NCBI GenBank assembly: GCA_017613475.1
Contig: JAGADT010000024.1
Span: forward strand, 1 to 12,299
Direction: 5' to 3'
Length of the DNA: 12,299 nt
Source: Desulfovibrionaceae bacterium
GTDB taxonomy: Bacteria; Desulfobacterota; Desulfovibrionia; Desulfovibrionales; Desulfovibrionaceae
The position numbers were made by a program, and so were the translations under genes. The notes under the pieces are model-generated. The model saw nothing but the letters and a program-made list of their open reading frames with translations, was not told where the DNA came from and did no database searches. Positions 1-6,473 of this stretch are shown piece by piece (within the stretch, counting starts at the first letter, position 1; each line of letters begins with the position of its first letter).

Positions 1-441
1 GAGCCCCTGCAGCAGGCGGCTTATGCGCAGGAGGTTCCATGGCAGGAAGTAGCGCAGGTAGGCGGAAAGGAAGCGCGGCGCGCTCCAGTAGGGGCGGGCG
101 AGCGCGTAGCGTTCCGTTGTCAGGATGGCGGAAAGCTCCCGTATGGCGTCGGGCAGGTCTGCGCGGTGCGCGCTTTTGAGCGGCAGGAGCGCATCCAGGA
201 GTTCCGGCAGGCAGCTCAGCGCCCTGGTGCAGAAGGCATCGGGGATGAATGTTTTGGGGGGCTGGATTTCCAGCTGCAGCGTTTCTCCCCTGGGGGAGGC
301 GCTGGCGGAACGGGGGCCGCGCGCGTCTTTGCGAGGGGCAGGGCGCCCGGCCTTTGCGGCACGGTGCGCCTCCCCCCCAATGCTGCGGGAAAGGGGGGAA
401 GCCCCCCCGTTCCCTTTTGGCGGGAATGGCCGCCTGATCAC
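1..441 (-). CDS. Rsm22-like small ribosomal subunit methyltransferase family protein, N-terminal part (truncated by window edge)
   Basis: The minus strand is open from 441 to the window edge, 147 codons without a stop. The better-conserved part (below about 280) reads like a folded helical protein and contains LPELLDALLPLKSAHRADLP followed by YLRYFLPWNLLRISRLLQGL. This resembles, from memory, the N-terminal helical region of Rsm22-family SAM-dependent methyltransferases, which act on the small ribosomal subunit. The methyltransferase domain itself would lie outside the window. The only canonical in-frame start downstream of the pgk body is GTG at 441-439, which overlaps the pgk stop in a GTGA arrangement and suggests translational coupling; only a weak AAGG precedes it. 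The first 50 or so residues are low-complexity (Gly, Pro, Arg, Ser) and are encoded through C7 and G6 homopolymer runs, so the start could be wrong. That the frame is coding is fairly sure; the family name is tentative. Confidence 0.55.
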   Translation of the reverse strand, partial: MIRRPFPPKGNGGASPLSRSIGGEAHRAAKAGRPAPRKDARGPRSASASPRGETLQLEIQPPKTFIPDAFCTRALSCLPELLDALLPLKSAHRADLPDAIRELSAILTTERYALARPYWSAPRFLSAYLRYFLPWNLLRISRLLQGL

Positions 442-1624
442 GCCTTGGCCCTGTCCTGCAGCGCCGCGACGGCGGGCAGCAGCTTGCCTTCGAGGATTTC
501 AAGGAAGGCGCCGCCGGCGGTTGAAATGTAGGAGACGCCTTCGACGCACTTATATTTTTCAAGCGCGGCAATGCTGTCTCCGCCGCCGGTCACGGTGTAG
601 GCGGGGCTTGCGGCAACGGCCTTGGCCACAGCCTCGGTGCCTTTGCCGAACTGGTCGAGTTCAAAGGCGCCGACCGGGCCGTTCCAGACAACGGTGCCGC
701 TCTGGGCAATGATTTCGGCGTAGCGGGCCGCGGTTTTGGGGCCGATATCAAGGATCATTTCATCGCTGCGCACGTCCTTCACGTCGCGCACGGTGGCTGG
801 CGCGCTGGCTTCAAACGCCGGGCCAACGACCACGTCATCGGGCAGGAGGATGGCGGCGCCGCGGGCCGCGGCTTCATCCATGATGCGGCGGGCGTCGGCT
901 ACGAGGTCGTCTTCGCAGAGCGATTTGCCAATTTCAAAGCCGGCGGCCTTGAGGAAGGTATTGGCAATGCCGCCGCCCACAATGAGCTTGTCCACGCGTT
1001 TGGAGAGGCTGTCCAGGACAAGCAGCTTGGTGGAGACTTTCGATCCGCCGATGATGGCAAGCAGGGGATGCTTGGGGTTGTCCATGATGTTGCCGACAGC
1101 TTCAAGCTCGGCGGCAAGCAGGGGGCCGGCGCAGGCCGTGGGGGCGAAGCGCAGCGCGCCTTCCGTGGAGGCCTGGGCGCGGTGGGCTGTGGCAAAGGCG
1201 TCCATGACGTACACATCGCCGAGGCCGGCCAGCTTTTGGCCAGTTCTTCCACGTTTTTCTTTTCGCCCTTTGTGAAGCGCACGTTTTCGCCGAGGACGCA
1301 CTGGCCGGGCTGGACTTTCACCTTGCCGGAGAAGAGGTCTTCAAGCGGGGCCAGCGGGACTTCCATGCCCAGCAGCTCGGAAAGGCGCGCGGCAACCGGA
1401 GCGAGGGACGCTGCGGGATCATATTCCCCTTCAACGGGGCGTCCAAGGTGCGACAGCACGATAACGCCGGCGCCTTTTTCCAGTGCGAGCTTAATGGAGG
1501 GAAGCGAGGCGACGATGCGTTTTTCACTGGTGATGCGGCCTTCTTTGACGGGAACATTGAGGTCTTCGCGCATGACGGCGATTTTTCCTTTCAAATCAAG
1601 GTCGCGCATGAGCAGGATAGCCAT
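438..1624 (-). CDS. pgk: phosphoglycerate kinase, reading frame broken by a 1-nt deletion
   Basis: Phosphoglycerate kinase interconverts 1,3-bisphosphoglycerate plus ADP and 3-phosphoglycerate plus ATP in cytoplasmic glycolysis/gluconeogenesis. Two overlapping minus-strand frames together give one complete enzyme. The first (from ATG 1624) carries DLNVPV, the HLGRP substrate loop and GENVRF. The second carries DVYVMDAFATAHRAQAST, GGSKVSTKL, GGGIANTFL, VWNGPVGAFE and the nucleotide-binding TGGGDS. The switch falls at ELAK/KLAGLGDVY, where the coding strand reads gccAAAAgctgg; one more A (run at 1234-1237) restores 395 codons, the usual PGK length. Every other motif is intact, so this is either a sequencing/assembly error or a very recent mutation. 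An AAGGAG ribosome site lies 8 nt before the start. The downstream Rsm22-like frame overlaps its stop by 4 nt. Confidence 0.93.
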
Positions 1625-1662
1625 TGAGGACTCCTTTTTGGGGTTGTGGGGAACTGTTTGGC

Positions 1663-1692
1663 ATTATGAAGAAATAAACACCTGAAAGAAAA
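1663..1692 (-). promoter_or_regulatory. candidate sigma-70 promoter of pgk
   Basis: On the minus strand, CATAAT (1668-1663, five of six matches to the -10 consensus) follows TTTTCT (1692-1687) with an 18-bp spacer. It lies about 40 bp upstream of the pgk start, in the 113-bp gap after the metallopeptidase gene. The -35 element is weak. A second possible pair, TTGAAT with TAGTTT at 17 bp, lies slightly further upstream. Confidence 0.35.
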
Positions 1693-1737
1693 CTATCAGC
1701 GAACATGCCCGTATTCAAGCGCTATGTTCACGGCGCT

Positions 1738-2478
1738 TTATTTTTCGGCGCGGAAAGGGGCGGGGAAGGCGTCAAGCCTCTCCTTCCTCTGTTTCCAGTC
1801 AGGCAGCAGGCGCGTGAGCTCGGCATAGAATGCCGGGCCGTGGTTCATGTGGCGCAGATGCGTGAGCTCATGGAGGATCACAAAGTCCGCGCAGTCCTGC
1901 GGCAGCCGGATAAGCTCATAGGCCAGGGTGATGGAGCCTTTTGACGAGCAGCTCCCCAAACGGGCGCGCAGGTGCCTGAATGAGAGGGGAGGGCGCTTCG
2001 TGAGCCATGGCACGCCTTGCATGAGGCGCTCCATGCTGGAAGGGAGGGCCTCCCTCGCGCGCTGCTCATACCAGCGGCGGATCAGCTGCTCGGCATGCTC
2101 TCCTGTGGGCGCGCTGATGATGAGGCGCCCGGGTTCCCCGCCTTCAGGTTCGCGCACGCTCATGCCGTGGAAATGCGCGGCGTTCAGGATGTCAACGGCA
2201 TAGGGCCTGCCAAGGCAGTAGCGCAGTTTTGGGGATTCCGGCGGGGGCGCGGAGGCGCCGCGCTTTTGGGCGGCCAGCACGTGCGCGGCGACCCACGCGG
2301 CGCGCTCCCTGATGAAGGCGTGCGCCCGCTCAGGAGAGTCCCCCCGCGGGTAGAGCACCTCAACCTGGCCGTGCCTGCTGACCCGCACGGTGACGCGCGT
2401 GCGGTTTGGGGCCCCTTCCCTGGCAATGTAGGGGATGGTGAGCCCGTTATGGCAAAAAGAGCATGGTTCCTGCTGCAT
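1738..2478 (-). CDS. YgjP-like (DUF45/WLM family) zinc-dependent metallopeptidase-like protein
   Basis: This 246-residue protein ends in the signature of the YgjP/DUF45 family. A GSCSSKG segment is followed by ITLAYELIRLP and then by the gluzincin-type motif HELTHLRHMNH (H203, E204, H207, with H213 as likely further ligand), and then PAFY and a PDW...R segment. The family is predicted to be a soluble metallopeptidase related to SprT and WLM proteins; its physiological substrate is not well defined. The N-terminus has a CSFC pair, which might add a structural metal or be incidental. An in-frame ATG at 2757 exists, but starting there would cover the divergent thiL start and add non-family sequence. 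I chose ATG 2478 because GGAAGG lies just ahead and the family-like sequence begins there. Confidence 0.85.
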   Translation of the reverse strand: MQQEPCSFCHNGLTIPYIAREGAPNRTRVTVRVSRHGQVEVLYPRGDSPERAHAFIRERAAWVAAHVLAAQKRGASAPPPESPKLRYCLGRPYAVDILNAAHFHGMSVREPEGGEPGRLIISAPTGEHAEQLIRRWYEQRAREALPSSMERLMQGVPWLTKRPPLSFRHLRARLGSCSSKGSITLAYELIRLPQDCADFVILHELTHLRHMNHGPAFYAELTRLLPDWKQRKERLDAFPAPFRAEK

Positions 2479-2513
2479 GGGACTGCCTTCCATGAGTGGG
2501 CGGGTAAGGAGGC

Positions 2514-2542
2514 TTGGCGGCTGCATGGGCCTGGTGTATGCT
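2514..2542 (+). promoter_or_regulatory. weak candidate promoter for thiL
   Basis: TTGGCG (2514-2519) and TATGCT (2537-2542) are separated by 17 bp, upstream of the thiL start at 2596. Both boxes are partial matches to sigma-70, so in GC-rich DNA this could be chance. Confidence 0.22.
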
Positions 2543-2555
2543 GGCTTCCGGCGGC

Positions 2556-2584
2556 AGTATGAACCGTTTGACTGTATGACACAA
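2556..2584 (-). promoter_or_regulatory. candidate promoter for the YgjP-like gene
   Basis: On the minus strand TTGTGT (2584-2579) and CATACT (2561-2556) are 17 bp apart, upstream of the start at 2478. The -10 matches four of six positions and the -35 three of six. The element overlaps the thiL leader, so the two divergent genes would share this 117-bp region. Confidence 0.3.
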
Positions 2585-2595
2585 GGATTTATGCC

Positions 2596-3576
2596 ATGAC
2601 GCCCATTAGCTCCGAGGACCAGATCCTTTCCGTTATTGATGCCCATTTTCCTGCTGAGCATCCCCGCCTGCTTCTGGGGCGCGGTGATGACTGCTGCGTG
2701 CTTGCCGCAGACGGGCCGCTGGCCATCAGCACTGATTTGTTTCTTGAGGAGGCGCATTTCCGCCGCGCCTATTTTTCTCCCCGGGATATTGGCTGGAAGG
2801 GGCTGGCCGTCAACATCAGCGACCTTGCGGCCGCGGGCGCAAAGCCCGTTGGCTTTTCACTGGGCCTGGCCCTGCCGCCTGATGCGGACCTGGAGCTGGT
2901 GGACGGGCTTTTTGCCGGCATGGCGGAGCTTGCGCGCCCCTTTAACCTTTCGCTGACCGGGGGCGACCTTTCCCGCGCGGAAAAGCTGCATCTCTGCGTA
3001 ACGATATTCGGCGATGCCAGGCCTGAGGCCATGCTTGGGCGCGGAAGGGCGAGGCCCGGGGACAGCGTGTTTTTGATTGGCCAGGTCGGGCTGGCCCGCG
3101 TGGGGCTGGCGGTGCTGGAAAGCATGGGGCGCGCCGGCATGGAGCGCTACCCCTCAGCCTGCAGGGCGCATCTCAGGCCTGTTCCCCGCGTGCGGGAAGG
3201 CCTGATGCTGGCAGAGCTTATGGAAGCAAGGCGCGCCCGCATTGGCCTCATGGATGTTTCGGATGGGCTGGTCAGGGACCTGCCGCGCCTCCTGGGGCGC
3301 TTTGGGGCGGATCTGGCGTTCCCCACGCCGCATCCCGAATGCCTGGCATGGGCTGAAGAGCGGAAGGGCGGCGGGCTTTCCGCAGGCGAGATCTGCTGCC
3401 TTGGCGGGGAAGATTACGGGCTTGTGGGCACCTGCGAGCCTTCCCTCATTGGCGACATCGTATCTTCCATTCCTGACTGCACGGTGCTGGGCACTGTGAC
3501 AGGCGAAGGCTCGGGCATTTTGTGGGATGGGCGACCCGCGGCGTCATCCGGGTTCGACCATTTTTCCAAGGCCTAG
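2596..3576 (+). CDS. thiL: thiamine-monophosphate kinase
   Basis: ThiL phosphorylates thiamine monophosphate with ATP to give thiamine pyrophosphate, the last step of cofactor synthesis, in the cytoplasm. The 326 residues match the usual family length. Visible landmarks are the N-terminal GRGDDCCVL segment (acidic metal-binding residues near 31-32), the STDLFLEEAHFRR segment with Asp47, the DIGWKGLAVNISDLAAAGAKP helix-loop typical of the AIR-synthase/ThiL fold, SLTGGDLSRA, the C-terminal-domain GLMDVSDGLVRDLPRL and the GGEDYGL motif. AAGGA lies 9 nt before ATG 2596. It is divergent from the metallopeptidase and convergent with truA, with 37 bp between their stops, so it appears to be a single-gene unit. 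No other thiamine genes are nearby. The next segment up to 3613 shows no terminator hairpin that I can see. Confidence 0.95.
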   Translation: MTPISSEDQILSVIDAHFPAEHPRLLLGRGDDCCVLAADGPLAISTDLFLEEAHFRRAYFSPRDIGWKGLAVNISDLAAAGAKPVGFSLGLALPPDADLELVDGLFAGMAELARPFNLSLTGGDLSRAEKLHLCVTIFGDARPEAMLGRGRARPGDSVFLIGQVGLARVGLAVLESMGRAGMERYPSACRAHLRPVPRVREGLMLAELMEARRARIGLMDVSDGLVRDLPRLLGRFGADLAFPTPHPECLAWAEERKGGGLSAGEICCLGGEDYGLVGTCEPSLIGDIVSSIPDCTVLGTVTGEGSGILWDGRPAASSGFDHFSKA

Positions 3577-3613
3577 GTTCACGTATTCAGCCTGGATTCG
3601 CACTGGGCGCGTT

Positions 3614-4423
3614 TTACCCGTCCAGGTAGTCAACAGCGGCGAGCGTGAGGCCCTTGGCCGGCGCTGTGGCGCCCAGATGCCGCCTGTCCCTGGACTGGAG
3701 CAGCTGAGGAACGTCCTGCGGGGCAATTTTGCCGCGCCCTACGGCCACAAGCAGGCCCATGGCGTTGCGCACCATCTGCTTTAAAAAGCCGTTGGCTTCA
3801 AAAGACCAGGCGATTTCCCGCTCCCCCTCACATATCCCGGAAAGCCCTTCGGGCATGCAGCGCACGGCGTACATGGTGCGCACGGTGGAAAGCATCTCGG
3901 TCCCCTGGTTCTTCAGGCTGGCAAAGTCGTGTTCGCCCTCAAGGCAGCGGGCGGCTTCACGCATTGCGGAAACGTTTACCGGCCCGCAGCTCCAGACAAA
4001 AGGATAGAGCTTGGGCGGCGTATAGCGCCGGCTCAGCCACAGGCGGTAGACGTAGCGTTTGCGCTTTGCGCTGAACTGGGCGTGGAAGCCTGCCGGGGCC
4101 TCCTCGGCGCGGGCAATGCGGATGTCGCTCGGAAGGAGCGTATTGAGCGCAAGCTGCCAGTCCACGCTGCGGCGGCAGGCGGGGATGTCCACATGGGCCA
4201 CCTGCGCGTCGGCATGGACGCCCGAATCTGTGCGGCCTGAGCCATGCACATGGACGAGCCGGCCCGCCACATGCGAGGCCGCCTGTTCAAGGAGACCCTG
4301 CACGGTGGTCAGCTCGCCGCCAGGCACGGCCTGGATCTGCCAGCCGTGGTAGTGGGTGCCTACGTAGGCAATGGTCAGCTTCAGGCGCACGGACTCTTCC
4401 GTGCTTTGCGCAGTTTCTGTCAT
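3614..4423 (-). CDS. truA: tRNA pseudouridine(38-40) synthase
   Basis: TruA isomerises uridine to pseudouridine at positions 38-40 of the tRNA anticodon arm. The 269-residue protein shows the full family pattern: IAYVGTHYHGWQIQ at the start, the VQGLLEQA helix, the catalytic-loop motif GSGRTDSGVHA with the nucleophile Asp66, FHAQFSAKRKRYVYRLW, then HDFASLKNQG, and the C-terminal FLKQMVRNAMGLLVAVGRGK. It begins at ATG 4423, where the family N-terminus starts after a short non-conserved 12-residue tail; the ribosome site is poor. It stands alone between thiL (convergent) and the atp cluster end, with about 200 bp upstream in which I could not assign a promoter. Confidence 0.96.
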   Translation of the reverse strand: MTETAQSTEESVRLKLTIAYVGTHYHGWQIQAVPGGELTTVQGLLEQAASHVAGRLVHVHGSGRTDSGVHADAQVAHVDIPACRRSVDWQLALNTLLPSDIRIARAEEAPAGFHAQFSAKRKRYVYRLWLSRRYTPPKLYPFVWSCGPVNVSAMREAARCLEGEHDFASLKNQGTEMLSTVRTMYAVRCMPEGLSGICEGEREIAWSFEANGFLKQMVRNAMGLLVAVGRGKIAPQDVPQLLQSRDRRHLGATAPAKGLTLAAVDYLDG

Positions 4424-4576
4424 GAAGGTTCTTTGGCTGTGCGGCGCTGGCAGGCGCGCGGAATGCGGCAGCCTGAGCCATGGATTTCAGGGGGCAATTC
4501 CAGGCTGGCGTGGGTGCGCATTACAGCGCGGTGATTTTGGGGGGATGCGGAAGGCAGGGAATAGGGGAGGATAAGG

Positions 4577-4613
4577 AAGGCGGCCCCAGCCTGAAAAAGG
4601 CAGGGACCGCCTT
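4577..4613 (-). terminator. hairpin after atpE, probable terminator or mRNA 3' end
   Basis: Just past the atpE stop, AAGGCGG (4577-4583) is complementary to CCGCCTT (4607-4613). The stem continues inward with CCC/GGG and GCC/GGC pairs interrupted by one mismatch, closing on a U-rich loop. No long T-run follows on the minus strand, so it may be Rho-assisted or a stabilising 3' structure. On the plus strand a T5 run follows near 4618-4622, but no plus-strand gene precedes it. Confidence 0.5.
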
Positions 4614-4621
4614 AGTGGTTT

Positions 4622-4975
4622 TTAGACAAAGGGGTTGGCGAAGAGCACGATGAGGCTCACGACCAGGGTGTAAATTGCCAGGGATTCAACGAAGGCAAGA
4701 CCCAGGATGAGCGTAACCTGCACTTTCTGGCTGGCGTCGGGGTTGCGGGCGATGCCTTCGCACGCGGCCTTGAGGCCCTGACCCTGAGCGAAGCCGCAGC
4801 CGACGGCGGCGATGCACATGGCGATGACGGCCGTCATCACGGCGTAGCCGAGGCTCGTGGAGTCAAGCATGACTTTGGCGGGGGCGGCGGCAGCGGCGGG
4901 TTCGGCAGCCATGGCGATGCCAGCGAGGCCAAGAACGGCCACGGAAGCCAGGAGAGCGGAAAGAATTTTACGCAT
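4622..4975 (-). CDS. atpE: ATP synthase Fo subunit c
   Basis: Subunit c forms the rotating ring of F-type ATP synthase in the inner membrane. The 117-residue product has an N-terminal leader (residues 1-24, MRK then a hydrophobic core ending AMAA) resembling a signal peptide, an Ala-rich linker, then two transmembrane helices joined by the polar ARNP loop (76-79). The ion-binding carboxylate is Glu97 in LAFVESLAIY. Gln64 in helix 1 and Ser98 are also present, but Phe95 and Leu99 occupy positions where sodium-type rings carry Val and Thr, so I infer a proton-type ring. ATG 4975 is preferred over ATG 4993 because TTAGGAGC lies correctly ahead of it. It follows atpB with a 71-nt gap and ends the cluster at a hairpin. 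Confidence 0.95.
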   Translation of the reverse strand: MRKILSALLASVAVLGLAGIAMAAEPAAAAAPAKVMLDSTSLGYAVMTAVIAMCIAAVGCGFAQGQGLKAACEGIARNPDASQKVQVTLILGLAFVESLAIYTLVVSLIVLFANPFV

Positions 4976-5046
4976 TGGATTGCTCCTAAGCATGTTATAT
5001 GGTTGCGGTCAAGAGACCATTTCCCTCAAAATGTGTGATGCCCGGG

Positions 5047-5748
5047 TTAGTGGGCGGGTTCCATGGCGCTTTTGAGATAGAGCATGGAAAGGATGTAGAA
5101 AATGAAGGCCTGGAGGCACTTTGCCAGGAGGAACAGGAAATAAATGGGCAGCGTGCCGGCAATGGGCGCCAGGAGGAAGAAGAGCACCAGCACGATTTCT
5201 TCGCCGCGGATGTTGCCGAAAAGACGGAGTGTAAGGGAAAGCGGGCGCGCGAGGTGCGAAATGATTTCAAGGCAGAACATGAACGGCGCCATGGCAGCCA
5301 TGGGCCCCATGAAGTGCTTGATATAGCCGCCGCCCCAGCGGCAGATGCCGACGGCGTTGTAATACAGGAAAATGAAGAGGCCCATGGCCAGGTTGGTATT
5401 GACGTTGGCCGTGGGCGCGTCGCAGCCGGGCAAAAGCCCCATGAGGTTTTCAATGGCGATGATGAGGAAGAGCCCGCAGAGCACAGGAAACACCTTGCGC
5501 CCGTTTTCGCCCATGTTGGCCACGGTAAAGTTTTCCAGCCCGTCGATGATGACCTCAAAAAAGTTCTGGAGGCGTCCGGGAACGAGCGTCAATTTGCGCC
5601 GCACCAAGAGCGCCAGCAGCAGCATAACAAGCATGGCGAGCCATGTGTAGAAAATATGGCTGGTGTGGAGATGGTGTCCGGCTATCGTCATTTCGTTCAT
5701 GTTGAACACATGAGAAAGCAAAAGCGGTTCAGGAAGTCCTGCTGCCAT
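5047..5748 (-). CDS. atpB: ATP synthase Fo subunit a
   Basis: Subunit a is the stator channel that passes protons to the c-ring. The 233 residues contain five or six hydrophobic helices. The decisive motif is ARPLSLTLRLFGN, in which Arg175 corresponds to the essential arginine of E. coli subunit a (Arg210). PGRLQNFFEVIIDGLENF and IENLMGLLPG in the N-terminal half are also typical. It has a strong AAGGAG site before ATG 5748. It lies 33 nt downstream of the AtpI-type gene and upstream of atpE, giving the standard order I, a, c. The b, delta, alpha, gamma, beta and epsilon genes are absent here, which fits the split F-ATPase loci known in Desulfovibrio and relatives. Confidence 0.97.
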   Translation of the reverse strand: MAAGLPEPLLLSHVFNMNEMTIAGHHLHTSHIFYTWLAMLVMLLLALLVRRKLTLVPGRLQNFFEVIIDGLENFTVANMGENGRKVFPVLCGLFLIIAIENLMGLLPGCDAPTANVNTNLAMGLFIFLYYNAVGICRWGGGYIKHFMGPMAAMAPFMFCLEIISHLARPLSLTLRLFGNIRGEEIVLVLFFLLAPIAGTLPIYFLFLLAKCLQAFIFYILSMLYLKSAMEPAH

Positions 5749-5781
5749 GGGATGCTCCTTTTGCGAGGCACATAAAGGCGT

Positions 5782-6204
5782 TCAGTCAGACTGCGTGTGG
5801 CTTGGCGCGCAGCATACCGAAAAAACGATGAAAACCAGCAGGGAAGATAACCCTGCCACAAGCGCCGAAACGGGCGCTTTGCAGCGCGCAAGCGCAATAT
5901 ACACAAAAATTCCCGTAAGGAAAAGACGTAATTGGAAGCTCCAGATGAGGGAGGACAGCCATTTTTTTTTGGAAGTTACTGAAATCTTTTGCTGAATAAA
6001 TTTTGCGAGCCCAAAAAAATTCCATGCGGAAAAGAGCGTTGAAAGGCCGAACCAGAGCCACCAGGCGGAAAAAGGCGCGGCAAAGGCGCTCCAGACCAGA
6101 GCCAGGAGCCCGCACAGGAGCATGCGGAAGAGGATGGTCCGCACCGGCGCGGCAAAGCCCCGCCGGGCAAGGGCCGCGTCAAAAAGGGTCCAGGGTGACT
6201 TCAT
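5782..6204 (-). CDS. atpI: ATP synthase subunit I family protein (AtpI-type)
   Basis: This 140-residue membrane protein has four predicted hydrophobic stretches (about residues 23-42, 46-66, 88-108 and 111-133) and short charged ends, with a KFIQQKI... basic loop in the middle. Size, topology and the position directly before atpB match the ATP synthase I family (AtpI/UncI), which assists c-ring assembly or stability rather than catalysis. Its start overlaps the stop of the preceding AtpZ gene as ATGA (6204-6201), showing tight translational coupling. The sequence itself diverges greatly within the family, so assignment leans on context. The protein ends with a hydrophilic PSHTQSD tail. Confidence 0.8.
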   Translation of the reverse strand: MKSPWTLFDAALARRGFAAPVRTILFRMLLCGLLALVWSAFAAPFSAWWLWFGLSTLFSAWNFFGLAKFIQQKISVTSKKKWLSSLIWSFQLRLFLTGIFVYIALARCKAPVSALVAGLSSLLVFIVFSVCCAPSHTQSD

Positions 6205-6449
6205 GGATTATCCTGCTTTTTGTTCGTGTCGTCCATGCGGCGCAGCATGGCGGCGGCATCCTGCCAGAGGTTGCGGAAGCCGGCGATGATGCCCAGCACC
6301 AATCCCGCGAGGAAGCCCCAGGGATGGAAGCCGGCCCACGCGTCAAGGGCGTATCCGAGAAGCCCGCCCACAATCAGGCCTGAAACAAGGTGGAGGCCAA
6401 GCACGCTTGCCCGGCCCGCGGCATCAAAAAAATCCTGCTGGCGTTTCAT
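6201..6449 (-). CDS. atpZ: AtpZ/AtpI family accessory protein
   Basis: This is an 82-residue protein with two transmembrane helices. The pattern GLIVGGLLGYALDAWAG, then HPWGFLAGLVLGIIAGFRNLW matches the AtpZ family found ahead of atpI in many F-ATPase operons, where AtpZ and AtpI are proposed to act together in magnesium or calcium handling or in c-ring assembly. CAGGAGG lies 6 nt before ATG 6449. It begins 24 nt after the lpxB stop, so it probably shares a transcript with lpxB, and it overlaps the next gene by 4 nt. Confidence 0.85.
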   Translation of the reverse strand: MKRQQDFFDAAGRASVLGLHLVSGLIVGGLLGYALDAWAGFHPWGFLAGLVLGIIAGFRNLWQDAAAMLRRMDDTNKKQDNP

Positions 6450-6473
6450 GGCGCCTCCTGTTTGGGTATTGAA

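Noticed and set aside
125..712. Plus-strand open frame at the left edge
   Set aside because: It is Arg-rich and lies opposite the pgk and Rsm22-like coding sequence, whose translation makes family sense. It is a GC-driven shadow.
1228..1245. Programmed -1 frameshift in pgk
   Set aside because: The site reads GCC AAA AGC and lacks a slippery heptamer of the X-XXY-YYZ type. PGK is not known to be recoded, and the needed slip would pair tRNA-Lys with CAA. A base deletion explains it better.
1717..1738. AAGCGC/GCGCTT inverted repeat at the end of the YgjP-like gene as a terminator
   Set aside because: Only six pairs with a 10-nt loop and no T-run on the minus strand; the T-rich side faces a strand with no gene ending there.
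2479..2757. Longer N-terminus for the YgjP-like protein from ATG 2757
   Set aside because: It would cover the start of thiL on the other strand, has no ribosome site and adds 93 residues that do not resemble the family.
4424..4621. Small gene or RNA between truA and atpE
   Set aside because: A minus frame starting near 4481 has no ribosome site and runs into truA out of frame. Apart from the hairpin at 4577-4613 I see no structure or coding pattern.
4622..4975. Sodium-specific c-ring
   Set aside because: Gln64, Glu97, Ser98 and Tyr102 are present, but the Val and Thr of the sodium-type site are Phe95 and Leu99 here, a pattern shared with proton-type rings such as cyanobacterial ones.
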